Shown piece after piece: positions 23,511 through 31,895 of a DNA stretch of 34,332 bases; the stretch's first letter is position 1; the number at the start of each line of letters is the position of its first letter. A model generated the notes under the pieces. That model was given only the letters and a program-made list of their open reading frames with translations, did not search any database and was not told where the DNA came from. The position numbers and the translations under genes were made by a program. This DNA is from BOKV01 sp041739465 (GTDB taxonomy: Bacteria; Pseudomonadota; Alphaproteobacteria; Rhizobiales; Rhizobiaceae), in NCBI GenBank assembly GCA_041739465.1, contig JBGSNX010000077.1, positions 1 through 34,332 on the forward strand, in the 5' to 3' direction.

Positions 23511-25385
23511 ATGGAGCCATTCATCTCCATTGATGCACAAACGCTTCATCTGGACAGGGTGAGCGGCCCTTCCGATCTCAAAACGATGAGTGACGCCGAA
23601 CTGGCGCATGTTGCCGATGAACTTCGGCTGGACACGATTTTGACCGTTTCCAAGACGGGCGGGCATCTGGGTGCCAGCCTCGGGGTTATCGAACTTACCG
23701 TAGCCATACATGCCGTATTCGACACCCCCAGGGACAAGCTGGTCTGGGACGTCGGTCACCAGTGCTATCCGCACAAGATTTTGACCGGTCGGCGGGATCG
23801 CATGCATTCGATCCGCCAAGAAGGCGGCATTTCAGGCTTTACCCGTCGTGCCGAAAGCGAGTTTGATCCATTTGGCGCGGCCCATTCTTCAACAGCGATG
23901 TCAGCCGGGTTGGGCTTTGCCGTGGCCCGTGAGATGGGTGCCGATGTCGGCGATGTGATCTGCGTGGTTGGCGATGGCGCAATGACCGCCGGCATGGCGT
24001 TTGAGGCCATGAACAACGCCGGAGCGCTCGGCCACAGGTTGTTTGTCGTACTGAACGACAATGACATGTCCATTGCGCCGCCCGCAGGCGCACTTGCTGG
24101 TTACCTGCGAAAGCTTTGCGGCGACGATCGCCAAGGCGTTAACCCCGGCGAACGAACGCCAGGAGCGGGAAACGGGACAACCCTGTTTGAAAACCTCGGA
24201 TTTCAATATGTGGGTCCGATTGACGGCCATGACCTTCCAACGATTTTGCAAACACTGCGCCATGCCCGAGACACGGCGACCGGTCCGGTGCTTATCCATG
24301 CCATCACCCGCAAGGGCAATGGCTACAGCCCGGCAGAAAAAGCTGCGGACAAATATCACGGCGTTTCGCGGTTTGATGCCCTTACCGGCAAGCAGTCTGT
24401 GCCAACCACTTTTGCGCCCAGCTACACCAAGGTTTTCGGCACAGCCCTGACCGCAGAAGCGCAGCGCGACAGCACGATTGTTGCAATCACAGCAGCGATG
24501 CCTTCGGGCACCGGTGTCGACATTTTTGCCAAGCAGTTTCCGGACAGGGCTTTCGATGTCGGCATTGCCGAACAGCATGCCGTGACTTTTGCCGCAGGCC
24601 TTGCGGCCAGCGGCATGAAGCCATTTTGCGCAATTTATTCCAGCTTCCTGCAGCGCGCCTACGACCAGATCGTCCACGATGTCGCCCTTCAGTGCCTTCC
24701 TGTGCGGTTTGCGGTCGACAGGGCAGGGTTGGTTGGGGCCGATGGTCCCACCCACGCCGGCGCCTTCGACATCGGGTTTTTGGCAAACTTGCCGAACTTT
24801 GTGGTGATGGCACCCAGCGACGAGGCGGAATTGGTGCACATGATTGCAACCGCCGTAGCCCATGATGCCGGACCCATCGCCCTTCGCTACCCGCGCGGCG
24901 ACGGCTATGGCGTGCCATTGCCGCAAGTCGGTGAAATTTTGCCAATCGGCAAGGGCAGGGTGGTTCGCCAAGGTACGCGCGTTGCGTTGCTGAGCTTGGG
25001 AACGCGCCTGTCTGAATGCCTGGCTGCAGCTGATGAGCTTGCCAATTCAGGAATTGAGATCACGGTCGCTGACGCACGCTTTGCCAAACCCCTTGACCAT
25101 GAACTGCTTGAAAGTCTGGTTGCCGGTCATGAAGCCGTCATCACATTGGAAGAGGGCGCGACAGGCGGATTTGGTGCCATGGTCCTGCACCATCTGGCAG
25201 CAAAAGACCTTTTGCAGGGCGGAGCAAAAATAAGGACCATGACTCTGCCGGACACCTTCACCCAGCACGCTAGCCCGACCGCCATGTACGAGGAAGCCCA
25301 ACTCAACGCTGCACACATCGCGCAGACGGCCCTTGAAATGCTGGGTTTGGGAAAAATTTCCGCTGATGTTGGAAAAGTTAGTTAA
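23511..25385 (+). CDS. dxs: 1-Deoxy-D-xylulose-5-phosphate synthase
   Basis: Dxs condenses pyruvate and glyceraldehyde 3-phosphate, the entry step of the MEP isoprenoid pathway that feeds carotenoids, the bacteriochlorophyll tail and quinones. The 624-aa protein is full length: HLGASLG near residue 53, the thiamine diphosphate motif GDGAMTAGMAFEAMNN, and the transketolase pyrimidine segment AEQHAVTFAAG. The start has a strong GGGAGGA site. Location inside the photosynthesis cluster and the PpsR-like sites upstream suggest a phototrophy-linked copy, as seen in other purple bacteria. A second chromosomal dxs may exist elsewhere. Confidence 0.96.
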   Translation: MEPFISIDAQTLHLDRVSGPSDLKTMSDAELAHVADELRLDTILTVSKTGGHLGASLGVIELTVAIHAVFDTPRDKLVWDVGHQCYPHKILTGRRDRMHSIRQEGGISGFTRRAESEFDPFGAAHSSTAMSAGLGFAVAREMGADVGDVICVVGDGAMTAGMAFEAMNNAGALGHRLFVVLNDNDMSIAPPAGALAGYLRKLCGDDRQGVNPGERTPGAGNGTTLFENLGFQYVGPIDGHDLPTILQTLRHARDTATGPVLIHAITRKGNGYSPAEKAADKYHGVSRFDALTGKQSVPTTFAPSYTKVFGTALTAEAQRDSTIVAITAAMPSGTGVDIFAKQFPDRAFDVGIAEQHAVTFAAGLAASGMKPFCAIYSSFLQRAYDQIVHDVALQCLPVRFAVDRAGLVGADGPTHAGAFDIGFLANLPNFVVMAPSDEAELVHMIATAVAHDAGPIALRYPRGDGYGVPLPQVGEILPIGKGRVVRQGTRVALLSLGTRLSECLAAADELANSGIEITVADARFAKPLDHELLESLVAGHEAVITLEEGATGGFGAMVLHHLAAKDLLQGGAKIRTMTLPDTFTQHASPTAMYEEAQLNAAHIAQTALEMLGLGKISADVGKVS

Positions 25386-25537
25386 AACAGATAGTTATGT
25401 GAATTGACGGATCGTCATGCGACAGAAATAAATCCATGTCGACAATCGTTTTTTCCTCTCGTCAGTAAGAAAAATATCAGTTATCGTTTGATCAGATTTC
25501 ACATAGCCTATTACGGCGGGTGGAATTCGGGGAGGCT

Positions 25538-26482
25538 ATGAAACAGGGTCGAGGGAAGGCAGACTCCAGCTACGGCTTGGAGCTGACCGGAGGTCTGAAC
25601 GTTTCTGGAACTGGAGTGCCTTCGGGATCTTCCCGGGCAAATGCGAGGGATGTGCGCGCTGGCCAGTTCATCCGGTTTTCGAGTGTAGGAAAGCCCAAGC
25701 AGCTTAGCGCTTCCGACAGATCCATCCTGCGCGACACCATCAGGGTCGCTGTGGTACCCGAACTCGTTTCCCGAATGATGCCGGAATTTGGCCAAGACCA
25801 TGGTGAGGACGAACACGGCCTCGACGGTGTGGTTGAAATCGATCTGGATGGTCTTGCCCGGCTGCTGCTCGATCGCAGCCAGGAATCCTTCGAGCTCTTC
25901 CGCCAGGAAATGGATGTGCTGCGTGACGCATCTGCAGTTGTGTTCGACAAGTTCGTTCGCACGGTTTTGGGGCGCGTTGGTGAAATGTGGGTTCAAGACA
26001 ATGCCGGCTTCTATGAAGTGACGCTGGCATCGGCTCGCCTTCAGGCAGTGATTCGCGAGAAAATCATGCATGCCAGAGCCCACCCGGGATTGGATCCTGC
26101 TTCCCGGCGCATTCTTTTGGCCAAGGTCAGCGGTGAAGAGCATACGCTCGGTCTGATGGTGGTTACCGCTTGTTTCCAGGAAGCCGGCTGGGAAGTCAGC
26201 GGCGGATCAGAACTGTCCTGCGGCACCCAGATGTTCAAGACGCTCGCCGACGCGCCATATTCGATACTCGGGCTTTCAGTGAGCATCTCGGTTGACGAAA
26301 CAAAACTGGCCAAGATCATCCGCAAGGCACGTTCGGTTTCAGCAAACCGAAACATCGGAATTTGCCTCGGCGGGCCGGCCGTGATGGCCGACAACACGCG
26401 TTTTGATAAGCTTGGTGTCGATTTCATCGCACTGGACGCTTTGAGCGCGGTTCGCCACGCGGAAGAACGTATCGCTTGCTGA
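25538..26482 (+). CDS. B12-binding AerR/PpaA-like photosynthesis regulator
   Basis: The 314-aa product has an unstructured N-terminus (about 40 residues), a helical segment containing MWVQDNAGFYEVTLASARLQ, and a cobalamin-binding fold with the motif SGEEHTLGL (His202). This layout, W...D...VT...RLQ then ExHxxG, is that of AerR/PpaA and related SCHIC proteins, cobalamin-dependent antirepressors acting on CrtJ/PpsR. The ppsR gene usually beside it is not in the window. The start is uncertain: ATG 25538 has GGGGAGG only 2 bp upstream, and a GTG at 25520 is in frame. No TGT-N12-ACA site lies in its own upstream region. Symbols aerR or ppaA fit, but orthology is inferred. Confidence 0.82.
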   Translation: MKQGRGKADSSYGLELTGGLNVSGTGVPSGSSRANARDVRAGQFIRFSSVGKPKQLSASDRSILRDTIRVAVVPELVSRMMPEFGQDHGEDEHGLDGVVEIDLDGLARLLLDRSQESFELFRQEMDVLRDASAVVFDKFVRTVLGRVGEMWVQDNAGFYEVTLASARLQAVIREKIMHARAHPGLDPASRRILLAKVSGEEHTLGLMVVTACFQEAGWEVSGGSELSCGTQMFKTLADAPYSILGLSVSISVDETKLAKIIRKARSVSANRNIGICLGGPAVMADNTRFDKLGVDFIALDALSAVRHAEERIAC

Positions 26483-26483
26483 A

Positions 26484-26508
26484 GGCCTTGTGAGGCCGGG
26501 GAATAATT
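26484..26508 (+). terminator. Weak terminator-like hairpin after the AerR-like gene
   Basis: GGCCT and AGGCC pair around a 4-nt loop 2 bp after the stop codon, followed by an A/T-rich stretch (AATAATTT) a few bases later. The stem is short and the U-run broken. A second hairpin (GTGCCG/CGGCAC, 26535-26555) lies downstream. Nothing else was seen in this 137-bp gap. Confidence 0.3.
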
Positions 26509-26619
26509 TCTTGGCTGCATTGCAGTGAAGGCTGGTGCCGTGTTTTATTCGGCACTCTTGTTGCCAGCGAACAACCCCGCATCTTGCCCACATAGCACCA
26601 ACCTTGGCATGGTCTCTCC

Positions 26620-27891
26620 ATGACTTTAATCCCAGCAGACCACCCGCTTCGCAAGTCATTGAACGATGAAATACATGCTCGCCCGCCCGAATCGCTGGGC
26701 AGCAGGGTCTGCATTTCGTTTTTCGCCCTTTACGGAAACAATGGCCCGCAGGCAGTGAGTGAATTGTGCGCTGATTTCGGCATTGTCGCTCCCGACCCGG
26801 GAACAAGCCATTTCAGCGCGGATTTTGGTGGTTTCAGGATGAAATGGGAGCGACACACCGAGTTCTCCCGGTTCAAGTTCATTTCCGAGACCGACAGTTC
26901 GGCTGAACTGTTTTCCAGAACCACATTGGGCAAAGTTCCATCAAAATGGCTGGCAACGCTTCCGGGTCAGATCATCGCCGCCAACCATCTGGAACTGGTT
27001 CCCTCGCGTGCATTGGCGCTCGATCACAAACAATTGGGCAGCCGGTATTTCGGTGGCAACACGATTGTCGGCACACGCATTGGCGGCGGGCTTGCAAGCG
27101 CGTTTACCGATTTTCAGATACATGAAGACGGTTTTGGACGCTTTGTCCTGGTCGATGAAGCGATGACCCAGCGCCAGCGCGGGCGGATGGTTCAGCGGCT
27201 GATGGAAATCGACACTTATCGCATGCTTTCGTTGCTGACCTTCCCGGTGGCACGGTCTCTGATGGGGAACCTCAACAACTTCGAACAGGAACTCAACGCC
27301 GTCACCGAGGCTATGCGCGGCGCCACCCCGGCGCAGGAGCCTGAATTGCTCAACCGGCTGACTTCGCTTCATTCGCAAGCCGTCAACCAGCAAACTGCAA
27401 CGCAGTTCCGGTTTTCCGCCGCAAAGGCCTATTTCGAACTGGTCAACCTTCGCAACAAGGAGCTTCGCCAAGACCGGATCGAAGGCCTTCAAACATTTGA
27501 CGAGTTTCTGGAGCGCCGCCTCGGGCCAGCGATGCGAACCTGCGAGGCAGCATCCTTGCGCCTGGATGCCCTTTCCGAAAGGGTTTCGCGGGCAACCCAG
27601 TTGCTTTCAACCCGTGTGGACATTGTTCGCGAAAACCAGAACCAGGCTCTCCTTGAAAGCATGGACAAGCGGGCGATGCTGCAATTGCGGCTGCAGGAAA
27701 CCGTCGAAGGGCTGTCGATTGCGGCAATCACCTATTACGTTGTGGCACTGGTCTCCTATGCCTGTGACAGCGTCAAGGAACTGGGCCTGCTGCCGTTCAA
27801 CAAAGCCTGGGTGATTCTGGCCAGCATACCTGTGGTGATGCTGGGTGTTGCCTATGCGATCAGGCGGGTACGGCGTTCTGCGGGAGGCTGA
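26620..27891 (+). CDS. DUF3422 family membrane-anchored protein
   Basis: The 423-aa product opens with HPLRKSLNDEIHARPPESL, the hallmark of DUF3422 proteins, which are common in Alphaproteobacteria and of unknown function. The body is helical with a likely coiled-coil stretch (about residues 215-370). Two hydrophobic spans close to the C-terminus (around 375-395 and 398-417) would anchor it in the inner membrane with a basic tail. The ATG lacks a clear ribosome site, but the conserved N-terminus fixes the start closely. It is the first gene outside the photosynthesis cluster proper. Confidence 0.85.
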   Translation: MTLIPADHPLRKSLNDEIHARPPESLGSRVCISFFALYGNNGPQAVSELCADFGIVAPDPGTSHFSADFGGFRMKWERHTEFSRFKFISETDSSAELFSRTTLGKVPSKWLATLPGQIIAANHLELVPSRALALDHKQLGSRYFGGNTIVGTRIGGGLASAFTDFQIHEDGFGRFVLVDEAMTQRQRGRMVQRLMEIDTYRMLSLLTFPVARSLMGNLNNFEQELNAVTEAMRGATPAQEPELLNRLTSLHSQAVNQQTATQFRFSAAKAYFELVNLRNKELRQDRIEGLQTFDEFLERRLGPAMRTCEAASLRLDALSERVSRATQLLSTRVDIVRENQNQALLESMDKRAMLQLRLQETVEGLSIAAITYYVVALVSYACDSVKELGLLPFNKAWVILASIPVVMLGVAYAIRRVRRSAGG

Positions 27892-27955
27892 TCCCTAACG
27901 GTCCTAAACCGATCTGGCAGAAATAGTTCGCAACCTGTTGAATAAATGAAAAAAA

Positions 27956-28030
27956 TGGCTCCCCGGGCAGGATTCGAACCTGCGACCAACCGGTTAACAG
28001 CCGGTTGCTCTACCGCTGAGCTACCGAGGA
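27956..28030 (-). tRNA. tRNA-Asn (GTT)
   Basis: The 75-nt sequence folds as a complete cloverleaf on the minus strand. The acceptor stem TCCTCGG pairs with CCGGGGA (two G-T pairs), the anticodon loop is CTGTTAA with anticodon GTT, the T arm has GGTTCGAATCC, and CCA is encoded. A run of seven T follows directly on the minus strand and probably ends transcription. Confidence 0.97.
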
Positions 28031-28053
28031 ACAGTGCTCTAGTGAGACAGCGC

Positions 28054-28082
28054 GTATAGCAAAGCCTTTAACGCATTGCCAA
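28054..28082 (-). promoter_or_regulatory. Promoter of tRNA-Asn
   Basis: On the minus strand TTGGCA and CTATAC are separated by 17 bp, with the -10 box 24 bp before the tRNA 5' end. This is a good sigma-70-type match at the expected place. Confidence 0.6.
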
Positions 28083-28151
28083 CCCCGAACCGGACTATTT
28101 TTCCCGGTATCCTGCTTTCACTTCGAAATCAGGAGGGTGATCAGGGGAATT

Positions 28152-28225
28152 TGGAGGCCTCGCCCGGAATCGAACCGGGGTGCAAGGATTTGCAGTCCTC
28201 TACGTCACCACTCCGCCACGAGGCC
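28152..28225 (-). tRNA. tRNA-Cys (GCA)
   Basis: The 74-nt minus-strand sequence has acceptor stem GGCCTCG with CGAGGCC, anticodon loop CTGCAAA giving anticodon GCA, a T arm with GGTTCGATTCC and an encoded CCA. It is separated from tRNA-Asn by 121 bp and appears to have its own promoter. Confidence 0.97.
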
Positions 28226-28234
28226 TTGCGGTGT

Positions 28235-28263
28235 CATATCGGCGAACAGTTTGCCGCTGTCAA
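28235..28263 (-). promoter_or_regulatory. Promoter of tRNA-Cys
   Basis: On the minus strand a consensus TTGACA is followed after 17 bp by GATATG (or ATATGA after 18 bp), ending 9 bp before the tRNA. This is consistent with a strong housekeeping promoter. Confidence 0.6.
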
Positions 28264-28384
28264 GCATGGCCGCAAGCCTTGGTTTATGGTTTGAACAATG
28301 TTGAAAAAAAGCCGATTACGCAAATCGGACGCAATCACGCTTGTGGCCATGAAGGCGGCCATGCAAACGGCAGGAGACAGGTTC

Positions 28385-29536
28385 ATGGGGTTCACCTTCC
28401 AGACAACGCGGTCAATGGTTTGCGAACCGGGCGCGTCCCGGCGAATGGGCGAGCTTGCCGCAGCCTTGGGATGTCGAAAGATTGCCTTCATCACTGACAG
28501 CGGAATTCTTGGCGCCGGGCTGGCAAAAACGGCACTGGATTCGCTGGCAGCATCTGGAATTGATGTGTGGATATTCTCGCAGGTCACGGCCGACCCGCCG
28601 GAAGACCTGGTCAACCTCGCAATTGCCCAGGCGCGCAGTCAGAACGTCGACGGCGTCATCAGCGTGGGCGGCGGCTCGTCCCTCGACACTGCAAAGCTGG
28701 TGGCCGTGTTCGCCAACTCGGACCAAAACCTGTCGGACGCCTATGGCATCAACATGGTTCGCGGTGAACGGCTACCGTTGATCCTTGCGCCAACAACCGC
28801 CGGTACCGGCTCGGAAGTAACCCCGATCGCCATCGTCACAACCGGTGCATCTGAAAAGAAGGGCATCGTTGCGCCGCAATTGCTGCCGGATTGGGCGGTG
28901 CTGGACGCCAACTTGACCCTCGGCTTGCCTGCAGCCGTCACAGCGGCGACCGGCATTGACGCGATGGTGCATGCGATTGAAGCCTACACATCGAAACTGC
29001 GCAAAAATCCGCTGTCAGATTGCCTTGCCCGCGAGGCATTGTCCCTGCTTGGGCGCAACCTACCCGTAGTTTGCCGTGAACCTTTGAGCGTCAGCGCCCG
29101 CAGCGACATGCTGCTGGGATCCATGCTTGCCGGCATGGCCTTTGCAAACGCCCCGGTCGCAGCAGTGCACGCGCTGGCCTATCCGCTGGGCGGCCATTTC
29201 CACATTCCGCACGGCCTTTCCAACGCGCTGGTGTTGCCGCATGTGCTTGAGTACAATTTGCCAGTCGCCGGGAAAATGTACGGTGAACTTGCCGTTCTGG
29301 CGTTTCCTGAGCTTGCAGGTCAACCGGAGCAAGCCCTCGCCAGCGCCATGGTTGCGCGGTTTCGCGATTTTGGTGCGGAACTGGGAATGCAAACGCGCCT
29401 TTCGCAATTCGGTGTCAGCCACAACCATTTGCCCATGCTCGCCGATGATGCCATGAAGCAGACCCGGCTGCTGGTGAACAATCCACGCGAAATGACCCGT
29501 GAAGCAGCCCTTGCGATTTATTCTGCCGCTCTTTGA
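28385..29536 (+). CDS. Iron-containing (group III) alcohol dehydrogenase
   Basis: The 383-aa product has the N-terminal NAD-binding part with VDGVISVGGGSSLDTAK and TTAGTGSEVTP. It also has the metal-binding half with DAMVHAIEAYTS and NAPVAAVHALAYPLGGHFHI, containing the expected histidines. It should reduce or oxidise short-chain alcohols or aldehydes; the substrate cannot be told. The ATG at 28385 is preferred over an earlier one at 28298 because it has AGGAG 8 bp upstream and gives the normal family length. It stands alone, 111 bp before pcm. Confidence 0.92.
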   Translation: MGFTFQTTRSMVCEPGASRRMGELAAALGCRKIAFITDSGILGAGLAKTALDSLAASGIDVWIFSQVTADPPEDLVNLAIAQARSQNVDGVISVGGGSSLDTAKLVAVFANSDQNLSDAYGINMVRGERLPLILAPTTAGTGSEVTPIAIVTTGASEKKGIVAPQLLPDWAVLDANLTLGLPAAVTAATGIDAMVHAIEAYTSKLRKNPLSDCLAREALSLLGRNLPVVCREPLSVSARSDMLLGSMLAGMAFANAPVAAVHALAYPLGGHFHIPHGLSNALVLPHVLEYNLPVAGKMYGELAVLAFPELAGQPEQALASAMVARFRDFGAELGMQTRLSQFGVSHNHLPMLADDAMKQTRLLVNNPREMTREAALAIYSAAL

Positions 29537-29647
29537 TGGTGCAATCGGGTTGATCCCGACCGTTGAAAAGCTGGCCGGTGTCGGCTAGACCGGTCTAAAG
29601 AAAACGCCTGGCAATTTTCAGGCAAACCAGGCTTGGAGTTGCAGCCA

Positions 29648-30304
29648 ATGGCAAATGATCCGATCACCGCGCGTCGCATCATGGTTGATTGCCAGATACG
29701 CACCTGCGACGTGACACGCCTCGAAGTGCTGGATGCATTTCTGTCCGTTCCGCGTGAAGCCTTTGTGCCTGCTGGCAAAGCCGAACTGGCATATCTGGAT
29801 GAAGAATTGCCGCTGGGAGCAGGGCGGTTCTTGCTGGCACCCGCTCCTTTGGCCAAACTGCTTCAGGCCGCCTTTATCAGCGTTGAAGACAATGTCCTCG
29901 AAATCGGCTGCGCCACCGGCTACTCGACAGCCTTGATTGCCAGCATGTGCAAATCGGTCACTGCAGTAGAGGCAGACACCGCAATGGCCCAGACTGCCCG
30001 CGAAACGCTGGCGCGACTTGGGTTTTCCAATGCCTCGATTGTCAATGGTCCCCATTCGGACGGAAGTTTGTCCAACGCTCCCTACGATGTGATATTTGTG
30101 AGCGGCAGTGTTGGCGAGTTTCCAAACAAACTGGCAGCGCAATTGGCAGAAGGCGGGCGAATGGTGGTCGTCGAAGGCACTGGTAACGCCGCCAATGCCC
30201 GGCTTTATGTCAAGGAAGATGCAGTGGTTGCGGGTCGCAAACTGTTCAATTGTGCACTTCCACCGCTTCCAGGCCTTGAGGCCAAGCCGCAGTTCGTTTT
30301 CTGA
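29648..30304 (+). CDS. Protein-L-isoaspartate O-methyltransferase family protein
   Basis: The 218-aa protein begins with ARRIMVDCQIRTCDVTRLEVL and REAFVP, typical of the alphaproteobacterial Pcm family. Its SAM-binding motif I is VLEIGCATGYSTALIA. It should methylate damaged aspartyl residues, or act as a related carboxyl methyltransferase. It lies directly upstream of tolC, a frequent pairing in Rhizobiales. The ATG at 29648 fits the family start better than an in-frame TTG at 29633. The symbol pcm would be reasonable. Confidence 0.88.
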   Translation: MANDPITARRIMVDCQIRTCDVTRLEVLDAFLSVPREAFVPAGKAELAYLDEELPLGAGRFLLAPAPLAKLLQAAFISVEDNVLEIGCATGYSTALIASMCKSVTAVEADTAMAQTARETLARLGFSNASIVNGPHSDGSLSNAPYDVIFVSGSVGEFPNKLAAQLAEGGRMVVVEGTGNAANARLYVKEDAVVAGRKLFNCALPPLPGLEAKPQFVF

Positions 30305-30494
30305 GGCTTGTTTTGTTGCGCTGCTGCAACGCTTTGACGCAAGCGCACGCCGAATTTTAACTTTAATTTGACCTTGAACTTGCAGTAGTTAGGTTGTGGA
30401 TGTGGAGCGGGCAAAGGCGCGCTATGCATGGGTGTCGTATGCGTGGTCCAGTTGCCGGATTTTTTTGAAGGCAGACCAAAAGTTGGGATATTTG

Positions 30495-31883
30495 ATGTTC
30501 ATCGAAAAACGGCAGCAGGTGTTTACGCGTCTGGCCGCAACCACAGCTTTGTTTTTGGTGATTTGCGCTGGCTCTGCTGGGCAGACATCTGCCGAAAGCC
30601 TTCATGAAGCGCTTTCCCTGGCATATTCCAACAACCCGACACTGAACGCTGCCAGGGCCAATACCCGTTCGGTCGACGAAAACATCCCGCTAGCCAAGTC
30701 GGGCATGCGCCCATTTGTAACCGGCAGTGCCGATTATGGCAGCTCGTGGTCCGACGCCCATCAGGGACGCACCACCCATCTTCAACCGGGCGGTTTCGGC
30801 GTGACCATCTCGCAGTCGCTGTTTGATGGCTTCAAGACGCGCAACAATGTCGAGGCTGCACAGGCAGCGGTCTATGCCAGCCGCGAAACGCTACGCAATG
30901 TCGAACAGAACGTGCTGTTTGACGCTGCCAGCGCCTACATGAACGTTATCCGCGATCAGGCCATTGTTTCATACCGCTCCCGAGCACTTGAGTTCCTCAA
31001 CGAGCAGGTTCGCTCCGAGCGCACCCGCTTTGATGTCGGCGAAAGCACCCGCACCGATGTTGCGCAGGCCGAAGCCAGCCAGGCTGGATCGGTTGCCCAA
31101 TTGAGCGCGGCAAAGGCACAATTGCAGTCAAGCATCGCGATTTATCGCCAGATCATCGGAAAAGACCCCGAAAAGCTGAAAGGCCCCGGCAGTATCGAGA
31201 AGCTCTTGCCGGGCAAGCTGGAACGCGGGCTTGAGATCGGCTTTGCCGAACATCCTGCCATTTTGGCAACCAAATATCTGGTGGATCAGGCCGACTGGAA
31301 CGTCAAAAGCGCGGAAAGCGACCTGCTGCCGACCTTGCAATTGCAGGGCAGCGTTTCGCGCAATTACAATCGCAACGCTCCGGACACAACCGTTGACAAC
31401 ACGGCTATCACAGCCCGGCTGTCCGTTCCGATCTATCAGGGCGGTTCGGTTTCGGCGAAAGTTCGTCAGAACAAGGAAGTCCTTGGCCAGCGCTGGATCG
31501 AAGTTGACGAAACAGTCGACAGCGTCCGGGCCGCGGTGGTTTCCGCCTACAGCCAGCTGCAATCTGCCCGCGCTTCATCTGAAGCGAACCAGTCGCAATT
31601 GAGGGCCGCCAATCTGGCGCTGCAAGGCTCAGTGGAAGAACGCAAGGTCGGCCAGCGCACAGCGCTGGATGTGTTGCGCGCCCAGCAGGATGTCATCAAC
31701 GCGCAGGTATCGCTTGCAAATTCGCAGCGCGATTCAGTCGTTGCAGCCTATGCGGTGCTTTCGGCAGTCGGCAGGCTGAATTCAGACAGCCTTGCCCTCG
31801 CCGTTGTGCGCTATTCACCCGAGGAACATTACCTCGCGGTCAAGGACAAGTGGTTCGGCCTGCGCACTCCGGACGGTCGCTAG
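30495..31883 (+). CDS. tolC: TolC-family outer membrane efflux/secretion channel
   Basis: The 462-aa precursor has a signal peptide (basic start, hydrophobic core around residues 13-27, likely cleavage after TSA at 32). Two homologous halves of long coiled-coil helices follow: SLHEALSLAYSNNPTLNAAR starts the mature part, and GKVRQ-type repeats and VEERKVGQRTALDVLRAQQDV mark the second half. It forms the outer-membrane tunnel for type I secretion and multidrug efflux. An ATG at 30396 is also in frame but would bury the signal peptide. It ends 12 bp from the convergent cyclase gene, and no terminator is visible between them. Confidence 0.93.
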   Translation: MFIEKRQQVFTRLAATTALFLVICAGSAGQTSAESLHEALSLAYSNNPTLNAARANTRSVDENIPLAKSGMRPFVTGSADYGSSWSDAHQGRTTHLQPGGFGVTISQSLFDGFKTRNNVEAAQAAVYASRETLRNVEQNVLFDAASAYMNVIRDQAIVSYRSRALEFLNEQVRSERTRFDVGESTRTDVAQAEASQAGSVAQLSAAKAQLQSSIAIYRQIIGKDPEKLKGPGSIEKLLPGKLERGLEIGFAEHPAILATKYLVDQADWNVKSAESDLLPTLQLQGSVSRNYNRNAPDTTVDNTAITARLSVPIYQGGSVSAKVRQNKEVLGQRWIEVDETVDSVRAAVVSAYSQLQSARASSEANQSQLRAANLALQGSVEERKVGQRTALDVLRAQQDVINAQVSLANSQRDSVVAAYAVLSAVGRLNSDSLALAVVRYSPEEHYLAVKDKWFGLRTPDGR

Positions 31884-31895
31884 AAATCCTGACAT

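Noticed and set aside
23901..24971. 356-codon minus-strand open frame inside dxs
   Set aside because: It is a shadow of dxs, which is full length with all motifs; there is no independent evidence for a gene.
25495..25510. FNR/FixK-like box (TTGATC...TTTCACA) near 25490 upstream of the AerR-like gene
   Set aside because: Only the left half matches the TTGAT-N4-ATCAA consensus.
29525..29647. Short inverted repeats after the alcohol dehydrogenase (for example TCGGG/CCCGA, GCCTG/CAGGC)
   Set aside because: The stems are only 5 bp and no T-run follows; not enough to call a terminator.
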